DNA of 64,000 nt from Metabacillus flavus (GTDB lineage Bacteria; Bacillota; Bacilli; Bacillales; Bacillaceae), in assembly GCF_018283675.1 (NCBI RefSeq), contig NZ_JAGVRK010000001.1, positions 1,612,001 through 1,676,000 on the forward strand. The letters are read 5' to 3'. The notes under the pieces are model-generated. The model did no database searches. It worked only from the letters and a program-made list of their open reading frames with translations, and was not told the DNA's origin. A program made the translations under genes and the position numbers. Numbering within the stretch: the stretch's first letter is position 1; the number at the start of each line of letters is the position of its first letter. Positions 1 through 9,286 of this stretch are shown here, one piece after another.

Positions 1-1
1 A

Positions 2-169
2 ACAGGAAAGCAAGTGGTACATCGCCTCATTACAGATCTGGCTGTTTTTGATTTTCATTCAGGCAGAATGGAGCTGGTTGAACTGCAGGAAGGTGTTTCG
101 ATCGAAGAGGTGAAGGAAAAAACAGAAGCCTCTTTTACCATCAGCCAAAATTTATTGACGGCCCATTAA
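2..169 (+). CDS. scoB: 3-oxoacid CoA-transferase subunit B, C-terminal end (partial)
   Basis: The last 55 codons of a gene that begins left of the window, ending in TAA at 167-169. The reading (…TGKQVVHRLITDLAVFDF…) matches the C-terminal end of the B subunit of succinyl-CoA:3-oxoacid CoA-transferase, which activates acetoacetate to acetoacetyl-CoA. A 3-hydroxybutyrate dehydrogenase follows 24 bases later, the same arrangement as the B. subtilis scoA-scoB-yxjF ketone-body operon. No start or catalytic glutamate is visible because the gene is cut by the window edge. Confidence 0.8.
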   Translation, partial: TGKQVVHRLITDLAVFDFHSGRMELVELQEGVSIEEVKEKTEASFTISQNLLTAH

Positions 170-193
170 AATCACATGGAAAAGGAGCCTGAC

Positions 194-979
194 ATGGAAC
201 GCTTACTAGAAAAAAAAGTGGCCCTGATCACAGGTGCAGCGAGCGGGATCGGATTTGAAATTGCGAAAGAATTCGCTTCTCAAGGTGCAGTGGTAATCGT
301 ATCTGATTTAAAAGCAGAGTCAGCAGAAAAGGCAGCTGGTCAATTAAGAGAGGCAGGCGGAGTAGCAATTTCTGCTGTGTGTGATGTAACGAAAGAAGAG
401 CATATTGCTGAAGCCATTGAAACGGTCATGGAAAAGTACGGCCGTCTTGATATCCTTATTAATAACGCGGGGCTGCAGCATGTTTCACCAATTGAAGAAT
501 TTCCGACAGACCGGTTTGAATTTTTGATAAAGGTGATGCTGACAGCTCCTTTTATAGCCACAAAGCATGCATTTCCAATTATGAAAAAACAGAAGTTTGG
601 CCGGATCATCAATATGGCATCCATAAATGGTTTAATTGGTTTTGCAGGGAAAGCTGCTTACAATAGTGCGAAGCATGGAGTAATTGGTCTTACAAAAGTA
701 TCTGCTCTTGAAGGGGCGGAGCATGGAATTACGGTAAATGCCGTTTGCCCTGGATATGTGGATACCCCTCTTGTCCGCAATCAGCTCTCTGATCTGGCTA
801 AAACGAGAAACGTCGAACTGGAAAAGGTACTTGAAGAAGTAATTTATCCGCTTGTTCCGCAAAAAAGGCTCCTTGATGTACAGGAAATTGCAGACTATGC
901 CGTATTTCTTTCAAGTGATAAGGCACGAGGCGTAACCGGCCAGGCTGTAGTATTGGATGGCGGTTATACGGTACAATGA
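194..979 (+). CDS. 3-hydroxybutyrate dehydrogenase (SDR family)
   Basis: A 261-residue classical short-chain dehydrogenase. It has the N-terminal Rossmann motif TGAASGIG, the NNAG motif, and the catalytic Ser plus YNSAKHG (YxxxK) signature; the tail has the PQKRLLDVQEIA and VTGQAVVLDGGYT segments seen in 3-hydroxybutyrate dehydrogenases. It would oxidise D-3-hydroxybutyrate to acetoacetate, which the preceding CoA-transferase activates. The start at 194 is chosen over an in-frame ATG at 176 because AAAGGAG (181-187) lies 6 bases upstream. It is the last gene of the operon and is followed by a strong terminator. The B. subtilis counterpart is yxjF. Confidence 0.88.
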   Translation: MERLLEKKVALITGAASGIGFEIAKEFASQGAVVIVSDLKAESAEKAAGQLREAGGVAISAVCDVTKEEHIAEAIETVMEKYGRLDILINNAGLQHVSPIEEFPTDRFEFLIKVMLTAPFIATKHAFPIMKKQKFGRIINMASINGLIGFAGKAAYNSAKHGVIGLTKVSALEGAEHGITVNAVCPGYVDTPLVRNQLSDLAKTRNVELEKVLEEVIYPLVPQKRLLDVQEIADYAVFLSSDKARGVTGQAVVLDGGYTVQ

Positions 980-980
980 A

Positions 981-1012
981 AAAAGGAACTCCGACGGCGG
1001 AGTTCCTTTTTT
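981..1012 (+). terminator. rho-independent terminator of the scoB-dehydrogenase operon
   Basis: A stem GGAACTCCG/CGGAGTTCC with a 4-base loop is followed by seven T. It lies directly after the dehydrogenase stop codon and before a convergent gene. Confidence 0.9.
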
Positions 1013-1034
1013 TATTGAGCAGAAGGTTACAATA

Positions 1035-2939
1035 TTAATTAGTTACCTTTTCATAAAACCGGTGATTTCTGTCAAATAGCATAACGTCCAAGTTCACTGA
1101 ATTGTCTGCGGGCAGGACAATTTCTTTACTGGCTTGTGAAATGCTTCCATTTGCTTCGTGCACGTCAAAATTGACCCTATACTTACCGGCTTTTAATGGA
1201 ATCTCTCTTTTCAAATCCTCTTTTTCTGAATAGCTGAACGGAACAGATGAATCGTCAGTGCGAACGACGGTAATTTTAACATCTGTTATCTCTTCTGCTA
1301 TAATTCTAGCGGAAACGGTTCGATCCGCTGCTTCCGTGTAAAGTTTAGGAGGCAGCTGGTTTTTTCGCGTGATGTTCTTATCTAAATAATCTCTTGGAAC
1401 TGATTGGGAGATGTACCATCTCTCCAATAGGTACAATTTTTCATTCGGAAAACGCGTTTCGGAAAATTGAATCCATGCTTGTACTTTTTCATAGGGTATT
1501 CCTGCTGCGTAAAACGGCTGAACACGGCTGATCAGATTAAAGCTGCCAATCCGGTCTATAGCATAATTAGGGGCGTCAGCCGGGGTGTTCCATGGGTGAT
1601 CCATGGTGTACTCGTTAAAAAGCCACTTTCCGATTTCCACATCAGCTTTCATCCATTTTTTATTGCCCCAAACCTGTGCAAGCTGGTACAGCATATTACC
1701 TGAATATCCTCCGTAATTCGTATCTTCCACAAGAGGAAGATTTTGAGTCAAAGGAAGAGACCCGTTTTTCTTTTGCAAAGCAAGAACAGCTCCCACTTCA
1801 TTTAATACAATGTCCTTTGCAAGCGGACTATGATAAAATCTGGATTTTGGCTCCCAGTATAATTCAGAAAACAGGGAAGCCACCTGTAAATTTTGATTCG
1901 GATTAATTTCCAGCGGGCCTGTTTCACCTTTATCTGATATTCCATATGGAAATACCGTAAATCCAAGGTTTCTGCCGCGTGGAACTTGCTGTATCCATTT
2001 CTCTGCCTGGCTGTCCACGAATCTTAATACTTCAGGCAGCTGCGTATACTGATAGGCTTCCAGCAAACCGCGGCCATCCCTCGCAAACTGATCGCGGTAC
2101 CACCAGCCTGTGTTTTGATATTCAGGAGATTGAAACCTGCCCTTTTTAAAATAGTACCTTTCAAATAAAGGCAGCATATCCTGAACCATTTTTTTATAAT
2201 CCTGCTCACCTGTTAGATGATAGAGAAATCCTAAATGTTTAGGGAGATAGCCTAAGTATTTTGTATTCCCTGCAAGAGTCCAGGGATCCTTGCGGATGAA
2301 TTCTTTCTTTTCTGCTTCACTTAAAACAGCCCAGTTTGTTTTAAGTTCGGTGAGTTTCGGAAAAAGGAATGCTGGATCATTGGCATTGAAGGTTCTTTTC
2401 AGCTTTGAGTAGTCATTTTCTAGCTGGATTCGCTTCTCAATTAAAGTTTGAGTGATTTTAACACTTAAAAGCTGATAGTTTCCTGCGGCTTTAATTGCCC
2501 TGCTCCGCTCTTCGAGACGGGACAATTTTGCAAGATCAGGACCGGCATTTTCAAGGCTGGCCTGCGTGAAGCGGCCCTCAATCATTTTCATCAGCCGGAA
2601 TTGAGATATTTCATAAATCGTTCGTTCCTTCGCAATTTTAGCCGGTCGTATATATTGTCCATTCAGATTTGAGCGATTTACTTTCCCCGGGACGCGCCCT
2701 ATCGCTGTTTCTGTCTGTTTAAGCTGCTTCGTAAATGAATCATAGCTGGCGTTTATTAAATTCACATCACCTGCAGCGATTAGTGAATTAAAATGCTCTG
2801 TTGCTTTTTTGAGCTTTTCACCTTGAGCAGATGCGCTGCTGTATTGGGTAATAGCTGATGCTAAAGGAGTCGTGCTGAGTAATGAGAGAGCGGCGATTAG
2901 AAGAGTGGCAGCGAGAAAATACTGGATGATTTTTTTCAA
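1035..2939 (-). CDS. secreted protein of unknown function, likely alpha/alpha-barrel fold
   Basis: A 634-residue protein with a TTG start (AAGGAAGG about 9 bases upstream) and a Sec-type signal peptide: KK, a hydrophobic stretch of about 18 residues, then SA|ITQYS near residue 31. Residues 40-200 are helical and charged. From about 230 to 530 the text is rich in aromatic helix pairs with repeated motifs such as NTGWWYRDQFARDGRG, EINPNQNLQVASLF and DTNYGGYSGNML, which resemble the (alpha/alpha) toroids of polysaccharide lyases and epimerases. The last ~90 residues look like a beta-sandwich. An extracellular carbohydrate-active role is inference only. It is transcribed convergently to the ketone-body operon and divergently from the sigma-54 regulator. 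Confidence 0.75.
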   Translation of the reverse strand: MKKIIQYFLAATLLIAALSLLSTTPLASAITQYSSASAQGEKLKKATEHFNSLIAAGDVNLINASYDSFTKQLKQTETAIGRVPGKVNRSNLNGQYIRPAKIAKERTIYEISQFRLMKMIEGRFTQASLENAGPDLAKLSRLEERSRAIKAAGNYQLLSVKITQTLIEKRIQLENDYSKLKRTFNANDPAFLFPKLTELKTNWAVLSEAEKKEFIRKDPWTLAGNTKYLGYLPKHLGFLYHLTGEQDYKKMVQDMLPLFERYYFKKGRFQSPEYQNTGWWYRDQFARDGRGLLEAYQYTQLPEVLRFVDSQAEKWIQQVPRGRNLGFTVFPYGISDKGETGPLEINPNQNLQVASLFSELYWEPKSRFYHSPLAKDIVLNEVGAVLALQKKNGSLPLTQNLPLVEDTNYGGYSGNMLYQLAQVWGNKKWMKADVEIGKWLFNEYTMDHPWNTPADAPNYAIDRIGSFNLISRVQPFYAAGIPYEKVQAWIQFSETRFPNEKLYLLERWYISQSVPRDYLDKNITRKNQLPPKLYTEAADRTVSARIIAEEITDVKITVVRTDDSSVPFSYSEKEDLKREIPLKAGKYRVNFDVHEANGSISQASKEIVLPADNSVNLDVMLFDRNHRFYEKVTN

Positions 2940-3147
2940 TAGTGAAAATCCTTCCTTTCAAAATGAGAAACTAGTAACATATGCTTTTTGTTACTGAAAT
3001 AGTATAGCACCATTTTAATTCAGCAACAGAAAAAATTTGAAACAAAATGATATAAGATTAAAGCGGCTCTTTCTCTTGATTTCACTGAACTTCTATAAGT
3101 ATGATAGATTCAACTAATTGAAAGCGTTAACAAGGGGAGAAGGGAAT

Positions 3148-4557
3148 ATGAAGGGACTCATCGAACTGATTCCATCGGAATGGCTTGAAGAAGTGATTAA
3201 TCTCGCTGCGGAATGCACGGTTGTCGTGGATCATAACGGAATCATTCTTTATATGAACCACGCATACTGCGAATTTCTTCAAGTGTCAGCCGAAGAAGCG
3301 ATCGGAAAGCCAGTACAGGATATTATTGAAAATTCCAGGATGCAAATTGTTGCAAAAACCGGAAAGGCAGAGGTAGCATCGATCCACCCAATTAATGGAA
3401 GCGAAATGGTGGCTAACCGATATCCGCTTTTTGTCGGAGGGGAGCTTGTGGGAGCAGTGGGGACAGTGATGTTCCGGAATCCCAAGGAGTGGCTTGATTA
3501 CTCAAGGAAGCTGCAGCCGTTAATGGAAGAGCTGAACTATTATAAAAATCGTTTTGAAAAAGAACTTCACAGTAAATATCATTTTGGGGATCTAATCGGA
3601 GAGAGCCGAAAATTTAAAGAAGCAAAGATTCTTGCAGAGCGTGTTTCGGACAGTCATTCAGCTGTTCTTCTCCTCGGTGAATCGGGAACAGGCAAAGAAC
3701 TATTTGCCCATGCTATCCATCATACAAGCGGGAGAAGATACGCACCGTTTATGAGACTGAACTGCGCATCAATACCAGAGCACTTATTTGAATCTGAAAT
3801 ATTCGGATATGAAGAAGGTTCCTTTACAGGAGCAAAAAAAGGCGGGAAGAAAGGGAAATTTGAGCTAGCCAATAAAGGAACGATATTTCTTGATGAAATC
3901 GGGGATCTTCCCCTGCAAATGCAAAGCAAATTATTAAGAGTGCTGCAGGAGAAAGAAATTGAAAGAATAGGAGGAAGAGCACCCGTCAGGATTGACGTGC
4001 GCATTATTGCTGCAACTCACCGGAACCTTGAAGAAATGGTCGAGAGAGGTTTATTCCGCCAGGACCTCTACTACCGTCTTAATGTCATTAAAATCGATAT
4101 CCCCTCATTAAGGGAAAGACGAGAGGACATAGGGCCTGTCAGTGCCGTGCTGCTTAAAAAACTGGAAGGAAAGTTTCACCGCCGAGGTCTCGTACTTTCC
4201 GAAGCTGCTACCCTCTGTCTCGAACAGCATAATTGGCCGGGAAACATCCGTGAACTTGAAAATGTTCTGGAGCGTGCAGTGAATGTGCTGGATGGACAAA
4301 TCATTATGCCGGAGCATTTGCCGCTTTATTTAAGAGGAGAAGAAAGATCGGTGTCCTCTGCCCATCTTGATTCTTCATTTTTTCAAGAACAGACCTTTCA
4401 AATAATTCCTTTAAGAGAGACTGTTTTGCAGGCGGAGAAATCAGCCATTATAAATGCTTTAAAAAAGGCGGAGGGAAATAAAGCGGAAGCTGCAAAGCTA
4501 TTAGAAATTGGAAAGACGAGTTTATATGATAAATGCAAGCAGTATTCAATAAAATGA
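3148..4557 (+). CDS. sigma-54-dependent transcriptional activator with PAS sensor
   Basis: A 469-residue activator. Residues 10-115 form a PAS-like sensor (TVVVDHNGIILYMNHAYCEFL). A central AAA+ domain has Walker A GESGTGKE, the sigma-54 contact loop GSFTGA, Walker B TIFLDEIGDLP and the sensor-II region NWPGNIRELENVLERA. The C-terminus is a Fis-type HTH (ALKKAEGNKAEAAKLLEIGKTSLYDKCKQY). The start at 3148 is preferred to an upstream in-frame TTG (3118) because AGGGGAGAAGGG lies just before it. Such regulators commonly control short-chain acid catabolism, so the nearby ketone-body operon is a plausible target; its promoter lies outside the window, so this is inference. Confidence 0.9.
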   Translation: MKGLIELIPSEWLEEVINLAAECTVVVDHNGIILYMNHAYCEFLQVSAEEAIGKPVQDIIENSRMQIVAKTGKAEVASIHPINGSEMVANRYPLFVGGELVGAVGTVMFRNPKEWLDYSRKLQPLMEELNYYKNRFEKELHSKYHFGDLIGESRKFKEAKILAERVSDSHSAVLLLGESGTGKELFAHAIHHTSGRRYAPFMRLNCASIPEHLFESEIFGYEEGSFTGAKKGGKKGKFELANKGTIFLDEIGDLPLQMQSKLLRVLQEKEIERIGGRAPVRIDVRIIAATHRNLEEMVERGLFRQDLYYRLNVIKIDIPSLRERREDIGPVSAVLLKKLEGKFHRRGLVLSEAATLCLEQHNWPGNIRELENVLERAVNVLDGQIIMPEHLPLYLRGEERSVSSAHLDSSFFQEQTFQIIPLRETVLQAEKSAIINALKKAEGNKAEAAKLLEIGKTSLYDKCKQYSIK

Positions 4558-4912
4558 ATGTAAATTTATCAGATGAAAAGAACGTTACTTTAGAACTGAT
4601 TCTCAAGATCTATGTAAAAAGGACTTATGCATTCTATTATTTGCAGAGATTATCTTAGAAATATAGAAGTAGTCATCTCTTATCAGGATTTGTCGAATTT
4701 TGAAATTTAAGATAAATTGCTGAGGAAAGTCGAATCTGATTTAGAAGAAAATGTCTCAAAAGGCCTAATTTTGTATGGATATGCATAGGCGTGATTAATC
4801 AAATCGTCATTTTATTTACACTGAAGTGTGAAAAATTTACAAGAATCACATAGAAATACCAGGAACATTGATATATATTTTTTACGAGGATTTTACCAAA
4901 GGAGGATAAAAA
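4558..4912 (+). other. 355-bp intergenic region upstream of nuclease
   Basis: AT-rich, with no credible ORF and no clear terminator for the preceding regulator. The 3' third holds the PhoP-like repeats, a TATATAT -10-like segment near 4871-4878 and the AAAGGAGG ribosome binding site of the nuclease. I see nothing else in it. Confidence 0.6.
4815..4851 (+). promoter_or_regulatory. candidate PhoP box of the secreted nuclease gene
   Basis: Four six-base elements recur at close to 11-bp spacing: TTTACA (4815), GTGTGA (4826), TTTACA (4836) and TCACAT (4846). A TATATAT -10-like sequence lies about 20 bp downstream. Two elements match the TT(A/T)ACA PhoP consensus of Bacillus and the other two are weak. 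Secreted nucleases are known members of Pho regulons, which supports the call. Confidence 0.5.
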
Positions 4913-7900
4913 ATGAACAAAAGGAATTCGAAGTGGTTCGTTCAATTAGCTATCGTATTTGCAATGATTTTAAGTTTGCTTGCACCGGGATCTATAAGTG
5001 TCTCAAAAGCAGCAGACACCCTAACCGTAGCAGATGCCATCGCAAACAACAATGGCCAGACAGCAGCTGTTGAGGGTTATATCACAGCTCACACAACAGG
5101 TTCAAAATCAGTAAAATATGACCCGCCTTTTGGTAACGATTACAATGTTGCGATTGCAGACAGCAGCACAGAAAAAGATGTAAACAAAATGGTCTCGGTC
5201 CAGCTGCCAGCAAGCTTCCGGGCAAAGTTTGGTCTTCAAACCAATCCAGCAAACATTGGTAAAAAGATTAAAGTAACCGGCGAACTTCTTGCTTATAATG
5301 GAATGCCAGGAATAAAAAATGCCAGCAGCATGGTATTTTCTGATGACACCAGTGTACCTCCCGGAGCTGGAGAAAAGACCATTGCCAGCGCACGTATTCT
5401 GCCTAAAGGAACATCTGCATCCGTTATTGGAACGGTAACCGCTATATTTACAGCAGGTGGCAAAAACAATGTTTTCATTCAAGATGCAACTGCCGGACTT
5501 ATTGTAAGAGCTGCAAGTTTGGACTCGAAAGTCAAGATCGGAGATAAAATTAGAGCGGCTGGGCCAGTCAATGATTATTTTGGAATGCCGCAGCTTGAAC
5601 CGGCTAATCTTGAATCAATAGAGATTGTACAGGAAAATGCTGGCGTTCCAGCTCCGCAAATTATTTCTTCTCAGGATTTGAATGAAGAAACAGAGGGAGA
5701 AATTGTTACAGTAAAGAATATATCTGCCGGTACAAAAGATAGCAATGGAAACTTTGCTGCCTCAGACTCTAAAGGTAAATTCGTTATTAAGCCTGCTGAC
5801 AGTTCGCTGTTAGAATCGGGGAAGACTTATGATTCGATCACTGGAGTAATTGATTATAATTTTAACGAATACAAGCTTGTTCCAAGAAGTGCAGAGGATA
5901 TTACAGAGGATGCTTCAGCTGTGCGTCCTGTCACTGCGAACCCTGCATCCGGGTTTGTGAAAAAAGACACCGAAGTAACTCTTTCATCAGAAACACAGGG
6001 AGCAGCTATCCATTACACCCTTGATGGCAGCCAGCCGACTGCTCAATCAGCAAAATACACTGGACCAATAAAGATTGAAAAAGATACGGTTGTTAAAGCA
6101 ATCGCTATAAAAACAGGATTGAATTCTAGTGAAGCTGCAGAATTTGAATATAAAATTCAAAAAGATGCGGTAAGAATTCATGATTTACAGAGTGAGAGCC
6201 ATACATCTCCTTTTAACGGACAAACTGTAGCCGATGTTGAAGGGATTGTCACACACGTTGCAGACAGCAGCAATTTTTATATGCAGGATTTAAAGCCAGA
6301 TGATAATAAAAATACGTCAGAGGGAATTCTTGTTTACAAAAAGTCCCATGGCTTAAAAGCCGGAGACGTAGTTAAAGCAAGCGGACAGGTAAAAGAGTGG
6401 GTATTGGAAGGCTACAGCGAAAAGCTTCAAACGGACTTAGCTATGACAGAAATCAATGCCTCCGCAATCACAAAAGTTTCCTCAGGAACAGCTTTGCCAG
6501 AACCGGTTGTAATCGGTAAAGACCGCGTCGCTCCTGCAGAAGTCATTGACAACGATCAATTTGCAGCCTTCGATCCGGATGAAGACGGTATCGATTTTTA
6601 CGAAAGCCTTGAAGGAATGAGAGTGGCCGTTGAAAATCCTAAAGTGGTAGCTCCTCAAAACTATGGTGAACTTGTAGTGGTGCCGGGAAATGTGAAAACA
6701 AATACCAAAAGCGGCGGACTGCGGGCTGAAAAAACAGATTTTAATCCAGAACGCCTTCATATTGACATCAATGATGAATCTTTTCTTGCTAAAACAGGAG
6801 ATTATTTTGAAGGAACGATAAATGGGGTGATGAGCTACGGCTTCAGCAATTTCAAAATTTTAAGCCCAAGCAGTGACCTTCCTAAATTCATATCTGGTAA
6901 TACGGAAAGAGAAACTACTTCTATTAAAAGCAAAAAAGATGAACTTACTGTTGCTTCTTATAATGTAGAAAACTTCTCTCCAGCAGACAGTGATGAAAAA
7001 GTGACAAAGTTAGCACAAGCTATTGTCAAAAACCTAAAGAATCCTGATATTATTGGGTTAACTGAAATTCAGGATAATGATGGACCAGCTGATACGGGAA
7101 CGACAGCAGCTGACCAAAGCTTCAAAAAGCTAATTGATAAAATAAAAGCACTTGGCGGTCCGGAATACGCCTTTACAGATATTGCTCCGGAAGATAAAAA
7201 GACGGCGGACAGCCGGGAGGAAACATTCGTGTAGGTTTTCTCTATAACAAAAAACGGGTAACACTAGCACCTGGAACAAAGGGTACAGCTACCCAGGCTG
7301 TTGGTTATGAAAAAGGCAAACTTACATTAAATCCAGGACGCATTGATCCCATGAACAAAGCGTTCGAATCAAGCAGAAAACCGCTTGCTGCACAGTTTAA
7401 GTTCGAAGGAGAAAATGTCATTGTCATTGCCAATCATTTTAACTCTAAAGGCGGAGATGAGCCGCTTTTCGGCAAAAATCAGCCTCCTCTGCTAAAGAGC
7501 GAAATTCAGCGCCATCAAATTGCCGGAATTGTAAACTCTTTCGTAAAGGATATTAAAAACAAGGATCCTCAAGCCAGCATAATTGCCCTGGGAGACTTTA
7601 ATGATTTTGAGTTCTCAAAAACGTTCGAGATCCTAAAAGGGTCTGAACTTAGCAACATGGTAGATAAAATCAAACCTGAAGAAAGATACTCTTATACTTA
7701 TCAAGGAAACTCTCAGGTACTTGATCATATCCTAGTCTCTAAGCACCTTGCTCAAACGACTAAAGCGGATATTGTTCACATTAACTCCTCTTTCATGGAA
7801 CAGCAAGGCCGCGCGAGCGACCATGATCCACTAATGATACAAGTAGATTTCAGCTCAAAGAAGAGAATATGCAGTATTCTGGAACAGCTTCCAGACTCCT

Positions 7901-7935
7901 ATAAAGACCAGTATGATAAGTTGTGCTTTCGTTAA
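4913..7935 (+). pseudogene. secreted endonuclease/exonuclease/phosphatase-family nuclease, frameshifted
   Basis: The first part (4913-7234, 773 aa) has a signal peptide ending near ISVSKAA, several OB-fold/DUF6359-like domains resembling the N-terminal region of B. subtilis nuclease YhcR, a chitobiase-like segment (HYTLDGSQPTAQSAKYTGPI) and the start of an EEP nuclease domain (ASYNVENFSP, DIIGLTEIQDNDG). The rest of the domain continues in the next frame: NIRVGFLYNKKRVTLAPG, NHFNSKGGDEPLF, ALGDFNDFE, LDHILVS and ASDHDPL. The frames join if one base is restored in or next to the A5G run at 7196-7201. The protein would degrade extracellular DNA or RNA. The ribosome binding site AAAGGAGG is strong. 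The lesion may be a real mutation, an assembly indel or, less likely, slippage. Confidence 0.85.
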
Positions 7936-7943
7936 AACTTACG

Positions 7944-7974
7944 AAGACCTGCTGATAGCAAGCAGGTCTTTTTT
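7944..7974 (+). terminator. rho-independent terminator of nuclease gene
   Basis: Perfect 10-bp stem AAGACCTGCT/AGCAGGTCTT with a 6-base loop, followed by a run of six T. Confidence 0.9.
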
Positions 7975-8059
7975 GAGGCTACAATCCTGCAAGACCTTAT
8001 TTCTGTCACCTGATTTCGGTGTAAAATTAATATAAATACTATTAACTCGATATTGAACT

Positions 8060-8093
8060 AATCAGCGGAGAAATAACTCTCCGCTGATTTTTT
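8060..8093 (+). terminator. orphan terminator-like hairpin
   Basis: Twelve-bp stem AATCAGCGGAGA/TCTCCGCTGATT followed by T-rich sequence. It has no intact gene before it; it may be the leftover terminator of a gene lost between the nuclease and the MFS remnant. Confidence 0.7.
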
Positions 8094-8141
8094 ATTTAAA
8101 AATTTGTTGCCTTAATGATATATTTCATTAACATCTAATAG

Positions 8142-8516
8142 ATTGGACTGCTGGCTCTTTTTGCTGAAGGGGTTTCTCTTGGATTTTTAAGCAGCACTGC
8201 AGCCGCTGCCGCAGCGGTGATTTTATTCATCATGCTGGGATTTTTTTCAGGCATCGGGAACACTTGCTTTGACTTCATGTTTATGAAGGAATGTCCGAGC
8301 AAGCATCAGGGGAAGATTTTCGGCTTGCATTCAACATTATCAAACACCATTTTAGGGATGTCCATGTTTGGAGCGGGCCTTCTTTTAGAGCGGATACCTA
8401 GTCGGATCCTGGGATTGATAGGGGCCGCAGGTTTTATTGCAGCAGGTGTGATGTTGTCCGCCGTTTACAAAAAAATATCAAACAAAACTGAAAATAGCTT
8501 AAAAAAGCCTGTTTGA
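8142..8516 (+). pseudogene. MFS transporter C-terminal remnant
   Basis: An open frame from just after a TAG at 8139 to 8516 encodes about 124 residues. These include two or three transmembrane helices and the motif GIGNTCFDFMFMKECPSKHQGKIFGLHSTLSN, typical of the distal half of a major facilitator. There is no start codon with a ribosome binding site: the only in-frame GTG (8217) falls inside a transmembrane segment. The 5' two thirds of the gene are missing, so this is a truncated remnant. Confidence 0.7.
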
Positions 8517-8625
8517 CCTATTGATCATACAGGGTATCTTATATACAAATACTCATTTAGCACTTTTCAGCAATTATGATCAGCAGATTACGATCGTCAC
8601 AGGCCGTAACGGAGGAGGGGCAGAT

Positions 8626-8895
8626 ATGATTGGTGAAACGTATAATCAAAGCAGACCTATGACGGGAGAAGTTGCTGTACTTCTTTATAAAACAGACAAG
8701 GTTGGAGAATTTCTAAACAAGTTTCCGGAAACAAGTTTACTTTTTCAAAAAGCCGACATTGATGATACGCGTTTTTCCTTACAATTCAAAGAGGCAGCTT
8801 TAGACCTTCAGCATGCAGAGAGAGAACTAAAAAAAATAGGCCTTGAGCTCAGGCAGGAAATGAATAAATCTCTCAAGTTTATGGTGAAAACATGA
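8626..8895 (+). CDS. small protein of unknown function
   Basis: An 89-residue protein, not recognised. The start at 8626 is set by GGAGGAGG at 8611-8618, although the frame stays open upstream to a TTG at 8521. The N-terminal half is soluble (GEVAVLLYKTDKVGEFLNKFPET); the C-terminal half is charged and helical (LQFKEAALDLQHAERELKKIGLELRQEMNK), likely coiled coil. It overlaps the next gene by 4 bases, so the two are translationally coupled and probably act together. Confidence 0.6.
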   Translation: MIGETYNQSRPMTGEVAVLLYKTDKVGEFLNKFPETSLLFQKADIDDTRFSLQFKEAALDLQHAERELKKIGLELRQEMNKSLKFMVKT

Positions 8896-9140
8896 TGGAA
8901 AAAAGGGGCAAAGAGCTTTCCAGACTGAAGCTTGAAGTGGAAAAAGCTGAAGAGTCTGCTACTGAAGCTACGAGGATTCTTAACGCGATGTTTGATTCTG
9001 ACTATCCTGACAATCATTTAACTTCGACCGATTCCATTGAACATTTAAAAGAACAAATGGATGCAAAAATAATTCAATACCGGACGAAATTGAATCAAAT
9101 GAAAAAACTGCTCTCAGAAGCAAGCGCCCAAAATAATTGA
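8892..9140 (+). CDS. small coiled-coil protein of unknown function
   Basis: An 82-residue, highly charged protein predicted to be almost entirely helical (LKLEVEKAEESATEATRILNAMF, then LKEQMDAKIIQYRTKLNQMKKLL). It starts within the stop codon of the preceding small gene (ATGA overlap). Not recognised. A weak terminator-like hairpin and eight or more T follow at about 9149-9175. Confidence 0.6.
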   Translation: MMEKRGKELSRLKLEVEKAEESATEATRILNAMFDSDYPDNHLTSTDSIEHLKEQMDAKIIQYRTKLNQMKKLLSEASAQNN

Positions 9141-9286
9141 GGAATGGCTGGCTCTTAATGAGGCAGTTTTTTTTCCGTATTTATCATTATTATATTTTCG
9201 AATTAAAGACCTATTATAGACATGTCTCTAAATAGTAAACTATAAATAATTCAGAAAATTATGTTAAATGAAAAGGGGGAAATCAA

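Noticed and set aside
8521-8625. Longer N-terminus for the small protein at 8626
   Set aside because: TTG 8521 has no ribosome binding site, while GGAGGAGG is well placed for ATG 8626.
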